Shown here in pieces: positions 18,804 through 26,433 of a stretch of DNA of 44,114 nt (position 1 is its first letter; the number at the start of each line of letters is the position of its first letter). The translations under genes were made by a program, and so were the position numbers. The DNA comes from Myxococcaceae bacterium (GTDB taxonomy: Bacteria > Myxococcota > Myxococcia > Myxococcales > Myxococcaceae): contig JADGHL010000033.1 of assembly GCA_019686135.1 (NCBI GenBank), positions 1 through 44,114 on the forward strand. The letters are read 5' to 3'. The notes under the pieces were generated by a model that saw only the letters and a list, made by a program, of their open reading frames with translations, searched no databases and had not been told where the DNA came from.

Positions 18804-21323
18804 TTGCTCTGTTACCGCTGCGGCAGCCACGTTCCTGACACTGCAGACAGCTGCGCGACGTGCGGGCAGAAGCTCTCCGGCGGCGGGGTGCGTCAAGCCA
18901 CCGCCACCTTCTCGCGCCGGCGGCTGCAGAACGCGCCGGTGGAGAACGCGCCGTACAAGCCCGGCGACGTGCTCGCGGACCGCTACGAGATCAAGGACGT
19001 GGTGGGTGCCGGCCCGGTCGGGTTCGTCTTCCGCGCCGCCGATCGCCAGGTGGACGTGGAGGTCGCGCTCAAGGTCGTCAACCCGCGGCTGGTGCAGACG
19101 CCGGACGAACGCAGGCAGTTCGCGCGGACGATCCGGTTGGGCCGCAAGCTGGGCCACCAGAACCTGCTGCGCGTCTACGAAGAAGGGGAAGACCACGACC
19201 GGCCCTTCTTCACCATGCAGTTCCTCGAAGGGCTGACGCTGCGGAAGATCATCGACCTGCGCGTGCAGAAGAACGAGTACTTCTCGCTGCGCGAGATCGA
19301 ACCGATCCTCGGGCAGATCGCCTCCGCGCTGGACGGCGCCCACAAGGTCGGCGCGCACTCCAATCTGAAGCCGGAGAACGTGATCGTCCTGCCGGATCTG
19401 CTCAAGGTGGGGGACTTCGGTCTGGCGCTGGCCATTCCGCATCTGCCCTTCGTGCAGGCCGCCAAGCAGCGCAAGGCGGACCGGTATCTCGCGCCCGAGT
19501 ACGTGCAGGGCCACGAGGTCGATCAGCGCGCGGACATCTACTCCCTGGGCGTGATCCTGGGCGAGATGCTGAGCGGGCTCACGCCGGACGGCGCCATCCC
19601 CGAGCTGGCCCGGCGCAACCCGGAGGTCCCGCCGCAGCTCGAGGGGCTGTACCGCAAGACGCTGAACTCGAACCCGCTGGCGCGGCCGAAGACCGCCACC
19701 GAGCTGTTCGAGGAGTTCGCGGAGATCACCCGCCGGGTCTCGCCGCCACCGTTGCGCAAGGCCTCGGATGGGCCCGCGCCGGCGGTGTCCCGGCCACGCC
19801 CGGCCATCCCGCCGCCGGGGCTCGCCGCTTCGAACAGCATCACCTCCACGGTGGAGCTCCGCCGGCGGACGCCCGAGAAGCCGCCGCCGCCGGTGCCGGA
19901 CATCGAGGAGGAGTCGATCGAAGTGCCGGTCAACGGCGCGTCCCAAAGCGCGCTCGTGCCGGACGCGACCCAGCCGATCAGCTCTGGCTCGATCCCGATC
20001 CCTCCGCCGCCGCCCGACGACGCGCACGAGACGCAGGTGATGCCTGCCATCCCCGATGTGGGGACGCCGCCGGAGCTCCAAGGCGAGCCCACCGAGTCCC
20101 GACCCATCCCGGGGACGTCCACCTCCCGCAGCGCCGGCGTGTGGTTCTTCGTGCTGTTCACCCTGCTCGGGCTCTCACTCGGTGCGGCGGGCGGGTACTG
20201 GCTGCTCAAGCGGAGCCGCCAGTCGATGCAGCCGCTTCCGCCGGCTCCCTCCGCCGCTACCACGCCTCCTGTGAAGCCGCCGGTGGCCGCGGCGTCCACC
20301 GGTCCGACCGGCGCCACGGCGGCGACCGATTCGGGAGATGGCGCCTCACGGACGAACGTCCAGCTTGATCCAGGGACTTCCGCCGCGGATCCGAACGCCG
20401 AAGCGCGGCAGCGCGCCGAAGAGGCGAAGCGGGCCGATGACGAGCGCCGAAGGCAGAAGGAGGCCGCTATGCTGGCGGCCCAACAGAGCGAGCAGCGCCG
20501 CCTCGAAGAGGAGAAGCGCCTCGCCGAGGAGGCGAAGCGCGCAGAAGCCGAGCGTGAGGAACAGGCCCGGCGCGAAGCCGAAGCGGCGCGCGCCGCCGAG
20601 GAGACGCGCCGGGCGGAAGAGATCGCCGCGAAGCTCGCGGAAGAGAAACGCCGGGCGGAGGAGACCGCCGCGAAGCTGGCCGAGGAGAAGCGCCGCGCTG
20701 AAGAGAGGAAGGAGACGGTGGTCGCGGCCGCGACGGTGCCGAAGTCCCAGTGCCCGGAGGGGATGCGGTTCATCCCCGCCGGCTCGTTCAAGATGGGCAC
20801 CGCGCGCAACGACCCGATGATGGGGTTCGACGAGAAGATCCTCACGTCCGTCTCGGTGGCCGCGTTTTGCATCGACACCTACGAGTACCCCAACCAACGC
20901 GGCGCGATGCCGAAGGTCGGCGTGAGCTGGACGGAGGCGAAGCGGTCCTGCGAGGCGAAGGGGAAGCGGCTGTGCACGGAGGAGGAGTGGGAAAAGGCCT
21001 GCAAGGGGCCGGGGAACGCGCGCTATCCCTACGGGAACACCTATGACCCCAACGCCTGCAACACCGAGGATGAGCTCGGCGAGGATCGCCCGCTGGCGGC
21101 GAGCGGGCGCTTCAGCAAGTGCCGGTCCGGGTACGGGGTCGCGGATCTGTCCGGCAACGCCGCGGAGTGGACCGCCAGCGCCTACGCCGGGAACGCCGAC
21201 AAGGCGCAGAAGGGCGGCAGCTTCACCAAGCCGGACTACGCGGCGCGGTGCTCGGCGCGGAAGAACGGTTCGCCCGGGTCGCGCGGGGCCGACGTCGGCT
21301 TCCGCTGCTGCGCGGATCCGTGA
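18804..21323 (+). CDS. Zinc-ribbon / pseudokinase / transmembrane / FGE-sulfatase fusion protein
   Basis: This 839-residue protein starts with TTG, with GGAG about 10 nt upstream. The order is a zinc ribbon (Cys3, Cys6, Cys17, Cys20), an STK-like kinase domain (about 58-315), and a Pro-rich linker. A transmembrane helix (about 445-465) follows, then an Ala/Glu/Arg coiled coil (about 530-640) and a C-terminal FGE-sulfatase (SUMF1/EgtB-like) domain (about 650-838). The ATP lysine (Lys90 in VALKVV) and the DFG motif (204-206) are present. The HRD motif reads HSN (185-187), so the catalytic Asp is Asn and the kinase is probably inactive or severely impaired. The C-terminal domain would be periplasmic and is Cys-rich. 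It may be an ATP-binding scaffold sensing or modifying envelope components; the substrate is unknown. Confidence 0.88.
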   Translation: MLCYRCGSHVPDTADSCATCGQKLSGGGVRQATATFSRRRLQNAPVENAPYKPGDVLADRYEIKDVVGAGPVGFVFRAADRQVDVEVALKVVNPRLVQTPDERRQFARTIRLGRKLGHQNLLRVYEEGEDHDRPFFTMQFLEGLTLRKIIDLRVQKNEYFSLREIEPILGQIASALDGAHKVGAHSNLKPENVIVLPDLLKVGDFGLALAIPHLPFVQAAKQRKADRYLAPEYVQGHEVDQRADIYSLGVILGEMLSGLTPDGAIPELARRNPEVPPQLEGLYRKTLNSNPLARPKTATELFEEFAEITRRVSPPPLRKASDGPAPAVSRPRPAIPPPGLAASNSITSTVELRRRTPEKPPPPVPDIEEESIEVPVNGASQSALVPDATQPISSGSIPIPPPPPDDAHETQVMPAIPDVGTPPELQGEPTESRPIPGTSTSRSAGVWFFVLFTLLGLSLGAAGGYWLLKRSRQSMQPLPPAPSAATTPPVKPPVAAASTGPTGATAATDSGDGASRTNVQLDPGTSAADPNAEARQRAEEAKRADDERRRQKEAAMLAAQQSEQRRLEEEKRLAEEAKRAEAEREEQARREAEAARAAEETRRAEEIAAKLAEEKRRAEETAAKLAEEKRRAEERKETVVAAATVPKSQCPEGMRFIPAGSFKMGTARNDPMMGFDEKILTSVSVAAFCIDTYEYPNQRGAMPKVGVSWTEAKRSCEAKGKRLCTEEEWEKACKGPGNARYPYGNTYDPNACNTEDELGEDRPLAASGRFSKCRSGYGVADLSGNAAEWTASAYAGNADKAQKGGSFTKPDYAARCSARKNGSPGSRGADVGFRCCADP

Positions 21324-21376
21324 ACGCCCGGGATGAATCGGCGCCGGCACGTTCAGTCACCAGGGGGATGGCTCCG

Positions 21377-22333
21377 ATGAACAAGGTCGTCACATCCGTA
21401 CTCGCGTTCGCGCTCGCCCTGGGGTGCGCCGTGGGTGGGGAGGCGGCGGCGGCGGGCGCGCGGCCGAAGGTGGTGATCGCCAAGTCGTCGAACTTCTCCG
21501 CCTACGCCAGCGTGGTGGCGGGGTTCTCGGCCGAGGCGCACGCGGAGATCGAGGAGATCACGCTGCCGGAGAGCGCCCAGGCGATCGAGAAGGCGGTCGA
21601 GGAGATCGGCAAGAAGCACCCGGCGCTGGTGCTGGCGATCGGCCCGTCGGCGGCGACCGCCGCGCGGCGCCAGCTGAGCGACGTGCCGATCCTCTTCACC
21701 ATGGTGCCCTATTACGAGCGCTACGGGCTGGAGGCGGCGAACGTCACCGGCATCGCGCTCACCAACGACCTCTCCGTCGAGCTGGCGACGCTGGCCGCGG
21801 TGGCGCCGGACCGGCGGCGGGTGGGAATCCTCCATGACCCGCGCTACTCGCGCGCGCTGATCGACGAGGCGCGGGCGTATGCGGACGGCCACGACCTGGT
21901 GATCGTCCCGCTCGAGACGGATTCGCCGCAGAAGGCCGCGAAGGTGCTGGCGGGGGCGAGGGGGAAGGTCGACGCCCTGTTGATGATCGCAGACAAGACC
22001 GTGGCGAACGCGGCGGTGGTGCGGAAGCTGATCGAGTTCGCGCAGGACCAGCGCATCCCGCTCGTGGGGCTGTCGGCCAGCCAGGTGAAGGAGGGCGCGC
22101 TGTTGTCGCTGTCGCCCAGCTACACGGGGATCGGCCAGCAGGCCGGCCGGCTGGCGAACCGGATCATCCACGAGAAGGTCGACCCGGGCGCGCTCGCGGT
22201 GGCGCAGCCGGAGACGCTGGATCTGGCGGTGAACCTGACCACCGCGAAGAAGCTCGGCGCCGGGTGCGATCTGGCGCTGGAGATCTTCAAGTTCGCGGCC
22301 AGGCGCGGCTATCCGGTGAAGGTGTTCGAGTAG
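21377..22333 (+). CDS. ABC transporter substrate-binding-type periplasmic protein
   Basis: The 318-residue protein has a signal sequence (hydrophobic up to about residue 16, with a weak lipobox-like LALGC). Its two-lobed binding fold is of the type often annotated as TrpX/PF04392 (YPSA-like): early VVIAKSSNFSAY, LVLAIGPSAATAA, PILFTMVPYYERYG, NVTGIAL, and the late IPLVGLSASQVKEGALLS strand. It should bind a small ligand in the periplasm. No permease or ATPase genes are adjacent, so it is an orphan receptor or works with a distant transporter. I chose the ATG at 21377 because AGGGGG lies 9 nt upstream; an ATG at 21368 adds three residues. Confidence 0.82.
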   Translation: MNKVVTSVLAFALALGCAVGGEAAAAGARPKVVIAKSSNFSAYASVVAGFSAEAHAEIEEITLPESAQAIEKAVEEIGKKHPALVLAIGPSAATAARRQLSDVPILFTMVPYYERYGLEAANVTGIALTNDLSVELATLAAVAPDRRRVGILHDPRYSRALIDEARAYADGHDLVIVPLETDSPQKAAKVLAGARGKVDALLMIADKTVANAAVVRKLIEFAQDQRIPLVGLSASQVKEGALLSLSPSYTGIGQQAGRLANRIIHEKVDPGALAVAQPETLDLAVNLTTAKKLGAGCDLALEIFKFAARRGYPVKVFE

Positions 22334-22381
22334 GCGCGAACGCGCTTGATCTCGCCGCCCTCCGCGACGATATCGGGCGGC

Positions 22382-23689
22382 ATGATCCCCAGATACTCGC
22401 GTGAAGAGATGACGGCGCTCTGGACCCCCGAGGCGCGCCTGCGCCGCTGGCGCGACGTGGAGCTGGCCGCGCTGGAGGGGATGGTGGAGCACGGGCTCGC
22501 TCCGCGCGAGGCTTTGGAGGAGTGCGTCCGGAAGGCAGGCGACTTCAACGCCGCGGACGTGCTGCGGATCGAGATCATCGAGAAGACCACGCGGCACGAC
22601 GTCATCGCCTTCCTCACCTTCATGGAGGAGCGGATCGGTCCCTCCGCGCGGTACCTCCACATGGGGATGACCTCGTCGGATGTGCTCGACACGTCTTTGG
22701 CGATGACGCTGCGGGACGCCGCGGACCTGATCCTCAAGGGCGTCGACCGCGCGATGGAGGCGGTGAAGAAGCGCGCCTTCGAACACCGGCACACCCAGAT
22801 GATGGGCCGCAGCCACGGGATCCACGCCGAGCCCATCACCTTCGGACACAAGCTGGCGATCTGGTACGACGAGCTGCGCCGCGGCCGCGACCGGATCGTC
22901 CACGCGCGGGAACAGATCGCGGTGGGGAAGATCTCCGGCGCGGTGGGGACGTTCGCGCACCTGCCGCCGGCGGTCGAAGAGTTCGCGATGCAGAAGCTGG
23001 GACTGAAGCCCGCCCCCGCTTCCAGCCAGATCGTCCAGCGCGATCGCCACGCCGAATTCTTCACCGCGCTGGCGCTTTTGGGATCGTCGATCGAGAAGTT
23101 CGCGGTGGAGATCCGCCACCTGCAGCGCACCGAGGTCCGCGAGGCCGAAGAGCCGTTCACGCCCGGCCAGAAGGGCTCGTCCGCGATGCCGCACAAGCGG
23201 AACCCGATCCTCTCCGAGAACCTCACCGGGCTCTCGCGGCTTCTGCGCGGCTACGCGCTCTCGGCGATGGAGGACGTGGCCCTGTGGCACGAACGCGACA
23301 TCTCGCACTCGTCCGTGGAGCGGGTGATTGGCCCGGACGCCACGGTGGTCTGCGACTTCATGCTCCACCGCTTTGCTGGGCTGATGGAGAACCTGCGGGT
23401 CTACCCGGAGCAGATGAAGAAGAACCTCGAGCTGCTCGGCGGGGTGGTGAACTCACAGCGCTTGTTGCTGGAGCTCGCCCGCAAAGGGATGGACCGCCAG
23501 GCGGCCTACGTGGTCATCCAGCGCAACGCGATGCGGTTCTTCGAGGAGGGCGTTCCCTTCAAGGACGCGCTGCTCGCCGACAGGGACCTGCTCAAAGCGA
23601 TGACGCCGGAGGAAATCGCCGCGTGCTTCTCGCCCGATTACCACACCCGCCACGTCGATCGGATCTTCAAACGCGTCTTTGATCAGTGA
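22382..23689 (+). CDS. purB: Adenylosuccinate lyase
   Basis: PurB catalyses two fumarate-releasing steps in purine synthesis: SAICAR to AICAR and adenylosuccinate to AMP. The 435-residue protein carries the superfamily signature GSSAMPHKRNP, the TSSDVLDTSLA segment, the GRSHGIHAEP segment and a helical C terminus. The length is standard. It ends 4 nt from the stop of the convergent purC, so two purine genes meet tail-to-tail. Confidence 0.96.
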   Translation: MIPRYSREEMTALWTPEARLRRWRDVELAALEGMVEHGLAPREALEECVRKAGDFNAADVLRIEIIEKTTRHDVIAFLTFMEERIGPSARYLHMGMTSSDVLDTSLAMTLRDAADLILKGVDRAMEAVKKRAFEHRHTQMMGRSHGIHAEPITFGHKLAIWYDELRRGRDRIVHAREQIAVGKISGAVGTFAHLPPAVEEFAMQKLGLKPAPASSQIVQRDRHAEFFTALALLGSSIEKFAVEIRHLQRTEVREAEEPFTPGQKGSSAMPHKRNPILSENLTGLSRLLRGYALSAMEDVALWHERDISHSSVERVIGPDATVVCDFMLHRFAGLMENLRVYPEQMKKNLELLGGVVNSQRLLLELARKGMDRQAAYVVIQRNAMRFFEEGVPFKDALLADRDLLKAMTPEEIAACFSPDYHTRHVDRIFKRVFDQ

Positions 23690-23693
23690 ATCG

Positions 23694-24650
23694 CTAGAGG
23701 TAGCCCTTCGCCTTCAGGTTCTGCAAAATGCGCGCGAGCGGATCGCCGGCCACGAGCTGCAGGCTCTCGCCGGTGATGAGCTCGTAGGCGCGGGCGTACT
23801 TCTCCGCGAGGTCCACGCGCACGTCGTCCGGGATCTCCGGCGGGTCGCCGTGGCCCTGCCAGCCGCGCTCGGTGATCAACCACTGGCGGATGTTCTCCTT
23901 GTCCATCATCCGCTGGTCCTCACCCGCCTGAAAGCGCTCCTCGTACCCCTCCGCGATCCAGTAGCGGCTGCAGTCGGGCGTGTGGATCTCGTCGATCACG
24001 TAGAGCTCGTCGCCCTGTTTGCCGAACTCGTACTTGGTGTCGACGAGGATCAGCCCGCGCTCTGCGGCCCAGCGCTGACCTTCGGCGAACAGGGTCAGCG
24101 CCGCCTCGCAGGCACGCTCCCAGTCGGTCCGGCTCACCAGCCCCCGGGCGAGGATCTGCTGCGCGCTGATCGGCTCGTCGTGCTGGCCGGCCTCCGCCTT
24201 GGTCGAGGGCGTGATGATCGGCCGATCGAACCGCTGGTCCTTCTTCATCCCCGAGGGGATCGGCACGCCGTACACGTCGTGCGTGCCCTTCTGGTAGTCG
24301 CGCCACAGGCTGCCGGTGATGTAGCCGCGCACGACGATCTCCACCGGGAACGCCTCGCACCTCCGTCCGACGATGACGTTCGGATCCGGCGCGTCCAGCA
24401 CGTGGTTCGGCACCAGGTGCCTCGTCTTCTCGAACCAGAAGTTCGCGAGTCGATTGAGCAGCTCGCCCTTGAACGGCACGGTGGTCAGGACCCGGTCGAA
24501 CGCGGAGAGGCGATCGGTGGTGATCAACACGAGGCGATCGCCTGCGGCGTAGGTGTCGCGCACTTTGCCGCGGTACTTCCTCCCGAGCGCGGGGAAGTTG
24601 GTCTCGCGCAGCGTGTAGGGCAGCTGCGCGCTGAGCACGGGGCGGGTCAT
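23694..24650 (-). CDS. purC: Phosphoribosylaminoimidazole-succinocarboxamide synthase (SAICAR synthetase)
   Basis: PurC ligates aspartate to CAIR with ATP, the step just before PurB in purine synthesis. The 318-residue protein has YRGKVRDTY, ITTDRLSAFD, EIVVRGYITGSLW, STKAE and DTKYEFG. It is longer than the ~240-residue enterobacterial form and resembles the longer (about 300-residue) bacterial and yeast-type forms. It lies 33 nt downstream of a minus-strand lipoprotein gene and is convergent with purB. Confidence 0.96.
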   Translation of the reverse strand: MTRPVLSAQLPYTLRETNFPALGRKYRGKVRDTYAAGDRLVLITTDRLSAFDRVLTTVPFKGELLNRLANFWFEKTRHLVPNHVLDAPDPNVIVGRRCEAFPVEIVVRGYITGSLWRDYQKGTHDVYGVPIPSGMKKDQRFDRPIITPSTKAEAGQHDEPISAQQILARGLVSRTDWERACEAALTLFAEGQRWAAERGLILVDTKYEFGKQGDELYVIDEIHTPDCSRYWIAEGYEERFQAGEDQRMMDKENIRQWLITERGWQGHGDPPEIPDDVRVDLAEKYARAYELITGESLQLVAGDPLARILQNLKAKGYL

Positions 24651-24683
24651 CGGTCTGTCCGGAAAGGCGCTTCCCTGGATGTT

Positions 24684-25262
24684 CTACGGCGTGGGAGCGG
24701 AGGTGAGCCCGAACGACGCCGCGAGATACAGGAACGACGGGTTGATGCGCAGCATCCCGTCCACGTACGCGGCGGCGTAGGGCGCTCCCGGCGCGCGCTC
24801 CACGACGATCTCCTGATCCGTGGACACGCCCCAGTGCGACAGAAGCGACCGCGCCACCAGCTCGGCGGCTTCGCGTTCGGAGAGGCCCTGAAGGCTGTCC
24901 CGGCGATCCTCCGGCCAGCGTTCGCGTCCGTTGAAGACCAGCTGCAGCGGGTGGCCCGCGTCCGGCGCTTCCAAAAGATCCGCGTGCGGATCCAGCCCGG
25001 GCGCGGCGCCGACGAGCCGGCCGCCTTCGCTCATCGGAAACAGAACCGGCTCGTTGGTCTCGCGCCCCGCTTCCGCCTGCGAGGTGCGGACGATCTCCCG
25101 GAACAACTCCTGGCGTGACGCCGGGGTCTCGAACTCGAGCACCTCCGTGCTGGAGGTCAGCGCCTGCTTGACGGTCAGCGTCCTCGGCTGGGCGGAGGGA
25201 TCGCCGCACGCCACGAGGAGCGAGGACGCAACGACCAGAGCTGCAACGAAGAAGCGGCGCAT
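24684..25262 (-). CDS. Predicted lipoprotein of unknown function
   Basis: The 192-residue protein begins MRRFFVAALVVASSLLVAC, a lipoprotein signal with Cys19 as the likely lipidation site. I recognise no domain in the mature part. It is acidic and polar, with a central VLFPMSEGGRLVG segment and a C-terminal YVDGMLRINPSFLYLAASF region. I chose the ATG at 25262 because it begins the signal peptide. It is divergent from the RNA methyltransferase and lies 33 nt upstream of purC. Confidence 0.75.
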   Translation of the reverse strand: MRRFFVAALVVASSLLVACGDPSAQPRTLTVKQALTSSTEVLEFETPASRQELFREIVRTSQAEAGRETNEPVLFPMSEGGRLVGAAPGLDPHADLLEAPDAGHPLQLVFNGRERWPEDRRDSLQGLSEREAAELVARSLLSHWGVSTDQEIVVERAPGAPYAAAYVDGMLRINPSFLYLAASFGLTSAPTP

Positions 25263-25315
25263 CGCGAGCCAATATACCGGCGAGGGAGCAGGTGGGCCAG
25301 CTAAACTCCGGTCGC

Positions 25316-26053
25316 ATGGGGCTGCTGCGCGCACATCTCAACGTCGTGCTCCATCAGATCCGCTCACCCGAGAACTTGGGCGCCGTGGCCCGGTTGATGG
25401 CGAACTTCGATCTCGAACGGCTGATCCTCTCCGACCCGATGACGTTCGCCATCCGCAAGGCGGAGCGCGTGGCGGTGCGCGGATCGGCGGTGCTGGAGGG
25501 GCTGAGGCTGGAGCGTTCGCTGGAGGCGGCGCTGGCGGACAGCGTCTTCGTCGTGGGGACGACGGGCCGCGCGACGGTGAAGAACCGCCGAACGCTCAGC
25601 CCCGAAGACGCGGTGGCCCGGCTGGCGGAGGAGTCCGCACGGGGCAGGGTGGCGCTCCTCTTCGGCGGTGAACAGCGGGGCCTCAGCGACGAGGAGCTGG
25701 AGCGCTGCCACGAGATCCTGGTGATCCCCACCTCGGACAAGCAGCCGTCGATGAACCTGGCGCAGTCGGCGGCGGTGCTGCTCTACCTGTGCGCCCGCGC
25801 AGATGGTGCTGCCCCATCGCCGCCAGCACCCGAGCCGGGTGCCCGGATGCAGACGCTGCACGCGCTCGAGGGGAGGATGCGGGACGTGCTCCTGCGCGCG
25901 GACTTCCTCAACCCGCAGGCGCCGGACCACATTCTCCACGAGCTGGGACGATCGCTGGTCCGCGGTCACCTCACCCAGCGCGAAGCGGAGCTATGGCTCA
26001 ACGCGTTCGCGCACCTCGACCGTGTGGTGAAACCCGCGGGCCCGAAGAGCTAG
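25316..26053 (+). CDS. TrmJ/TrmH-like RNA 2'-O-methyltransferase (SPOUT)
   Basis: The 245-residue protein has the SPOUT knot signatures: the N-terminal VVLHQIRSPENLGAVAR, the GGEQRGLSDEEL loop and the IPTSDKQPSMNLAQSAAV motif 3 with its conserved Asn and Ser. TrmJ methylates the 2'-O of position 32 of some tRNAs using S-adenosylmethionine; TrmH-family relatives modify other RNAs. The extra C-terminal helical domain (about 175-245) fits TrmJ. I chose the ATG at 25316; an in-frame GTG at 25292 is possible. Its stop shares a CTAG with the convergent next gene. Confidence 0.87.
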   Translation: MGLLRAHLNVVLHQIRSPENLGAVARLMANFDLERLILSDPMTFAIRKAERVAVRGSAVLEGLRLERSLEAALADSVFVVGTTGRATVKNRRTLSPEDAVARLAEESARGRVALLFGGEQRGLSDEELERCHEILVIPTSDKQPSMNLAQSAAVLLYLCARADGAAPSPPAPEPGARMQTLHALEGRMRDVLLRADFLNPQAPDHILHELGRSLVRGHLTQREAELWLNAFAHLDRVVKPAGPKS

Positions 26054-26322
26054 GCGGCCGCGGGCGCCTGACCCTTCTTGTAGGTCTCGTTGTAGTGCTG
26101 CTCGCACAGGCCCTTGAACTTCATCGGCTTGCGGCACTCGGCCTTCGAGCAGACCTTGTAGCGGCTGTGCGGCAGCTCGCCGTGGCGCCACTTCTTGAAG
26201 TGGAAGAAGCAGTAGCCCTTGGCCCGGTGCGGGCGCTTGCAGCCCTCGATGCTGCACTTCTTGTCGGCGCCGCCACGGGGCTTGCGCCAGGTCTTCTTCT
26301 TGGTTGCGGTCGTCTCAGCCAC
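26050..26322 (-). CDS. Small basic protein with two tandem C-x4-C-x9-C-x2-H zinc motifs
   Basis: The 90-residue protein has a Lys/Arg-rich N terminus and two copies of the same cysteine/histidine pattern, C-x4-C-x9-C-x2-H. One is in CSIEGC...GYCFFH, the other in CSKAEC...GLCEQH. Each should bind one zinc ion. The high basic content and these motifs suggest nucleic acid binding. I do not know a characterised member. I chose the GTG at 26322 because AAGGAG lies 7 nt upstream; the longer frame to 26340 has no ribosome site. The stop overlaps that of the methyltransferase. Confidence 0.75.
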   Translation of the reverse strand: MAETTATKKKTWRKPRGGADKKCSIEGCKRPHRAKGYCFFHFKKWRHGELPHSRYKVCSKAECRKPMKFKGLCEQHYNETYKKGQAPAAA

Positions 26323-26360
26323 GGAACAGCTCCTTCGCAATCGGTCGGAAAAGGGGGCCC

Positions 26361-26389
26361 TACATAGCGGGAGCGGACCCCCCCTGCAA
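26361..26389 (-). promoter_or_regulatory. Possible promoter for the small zinc-motif gene
   Basis: On the minus strand TTGCAG (26384-26389) and TATGTA (26361-26366) are 17 nt apart, about 39 nt upstream of the GTG at 26322. Each hexamer matches only half of the consensus, so support comes mainly from spacing and position. Confidence 0.35.
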
Positions 26390-26433
26390 GGTGGGCGAAG
26401 GATGGCGGCCGGCCGACCGGAGCGCCGGACGGG

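Noticed and set aside
20395-20720. Lys/Arg/Glu/Ala tandem repeats in the kinase fusion considered as a separate repeat element
   Set aside because: It is an in-frame coiled coil (TolA-like) of the encoded protein.
21353-23368. 671-codon minus-strand open frame across the binding protein and purB
   Set aside because: It crosses two well-supported plus-strand genes and shows antisense composition.
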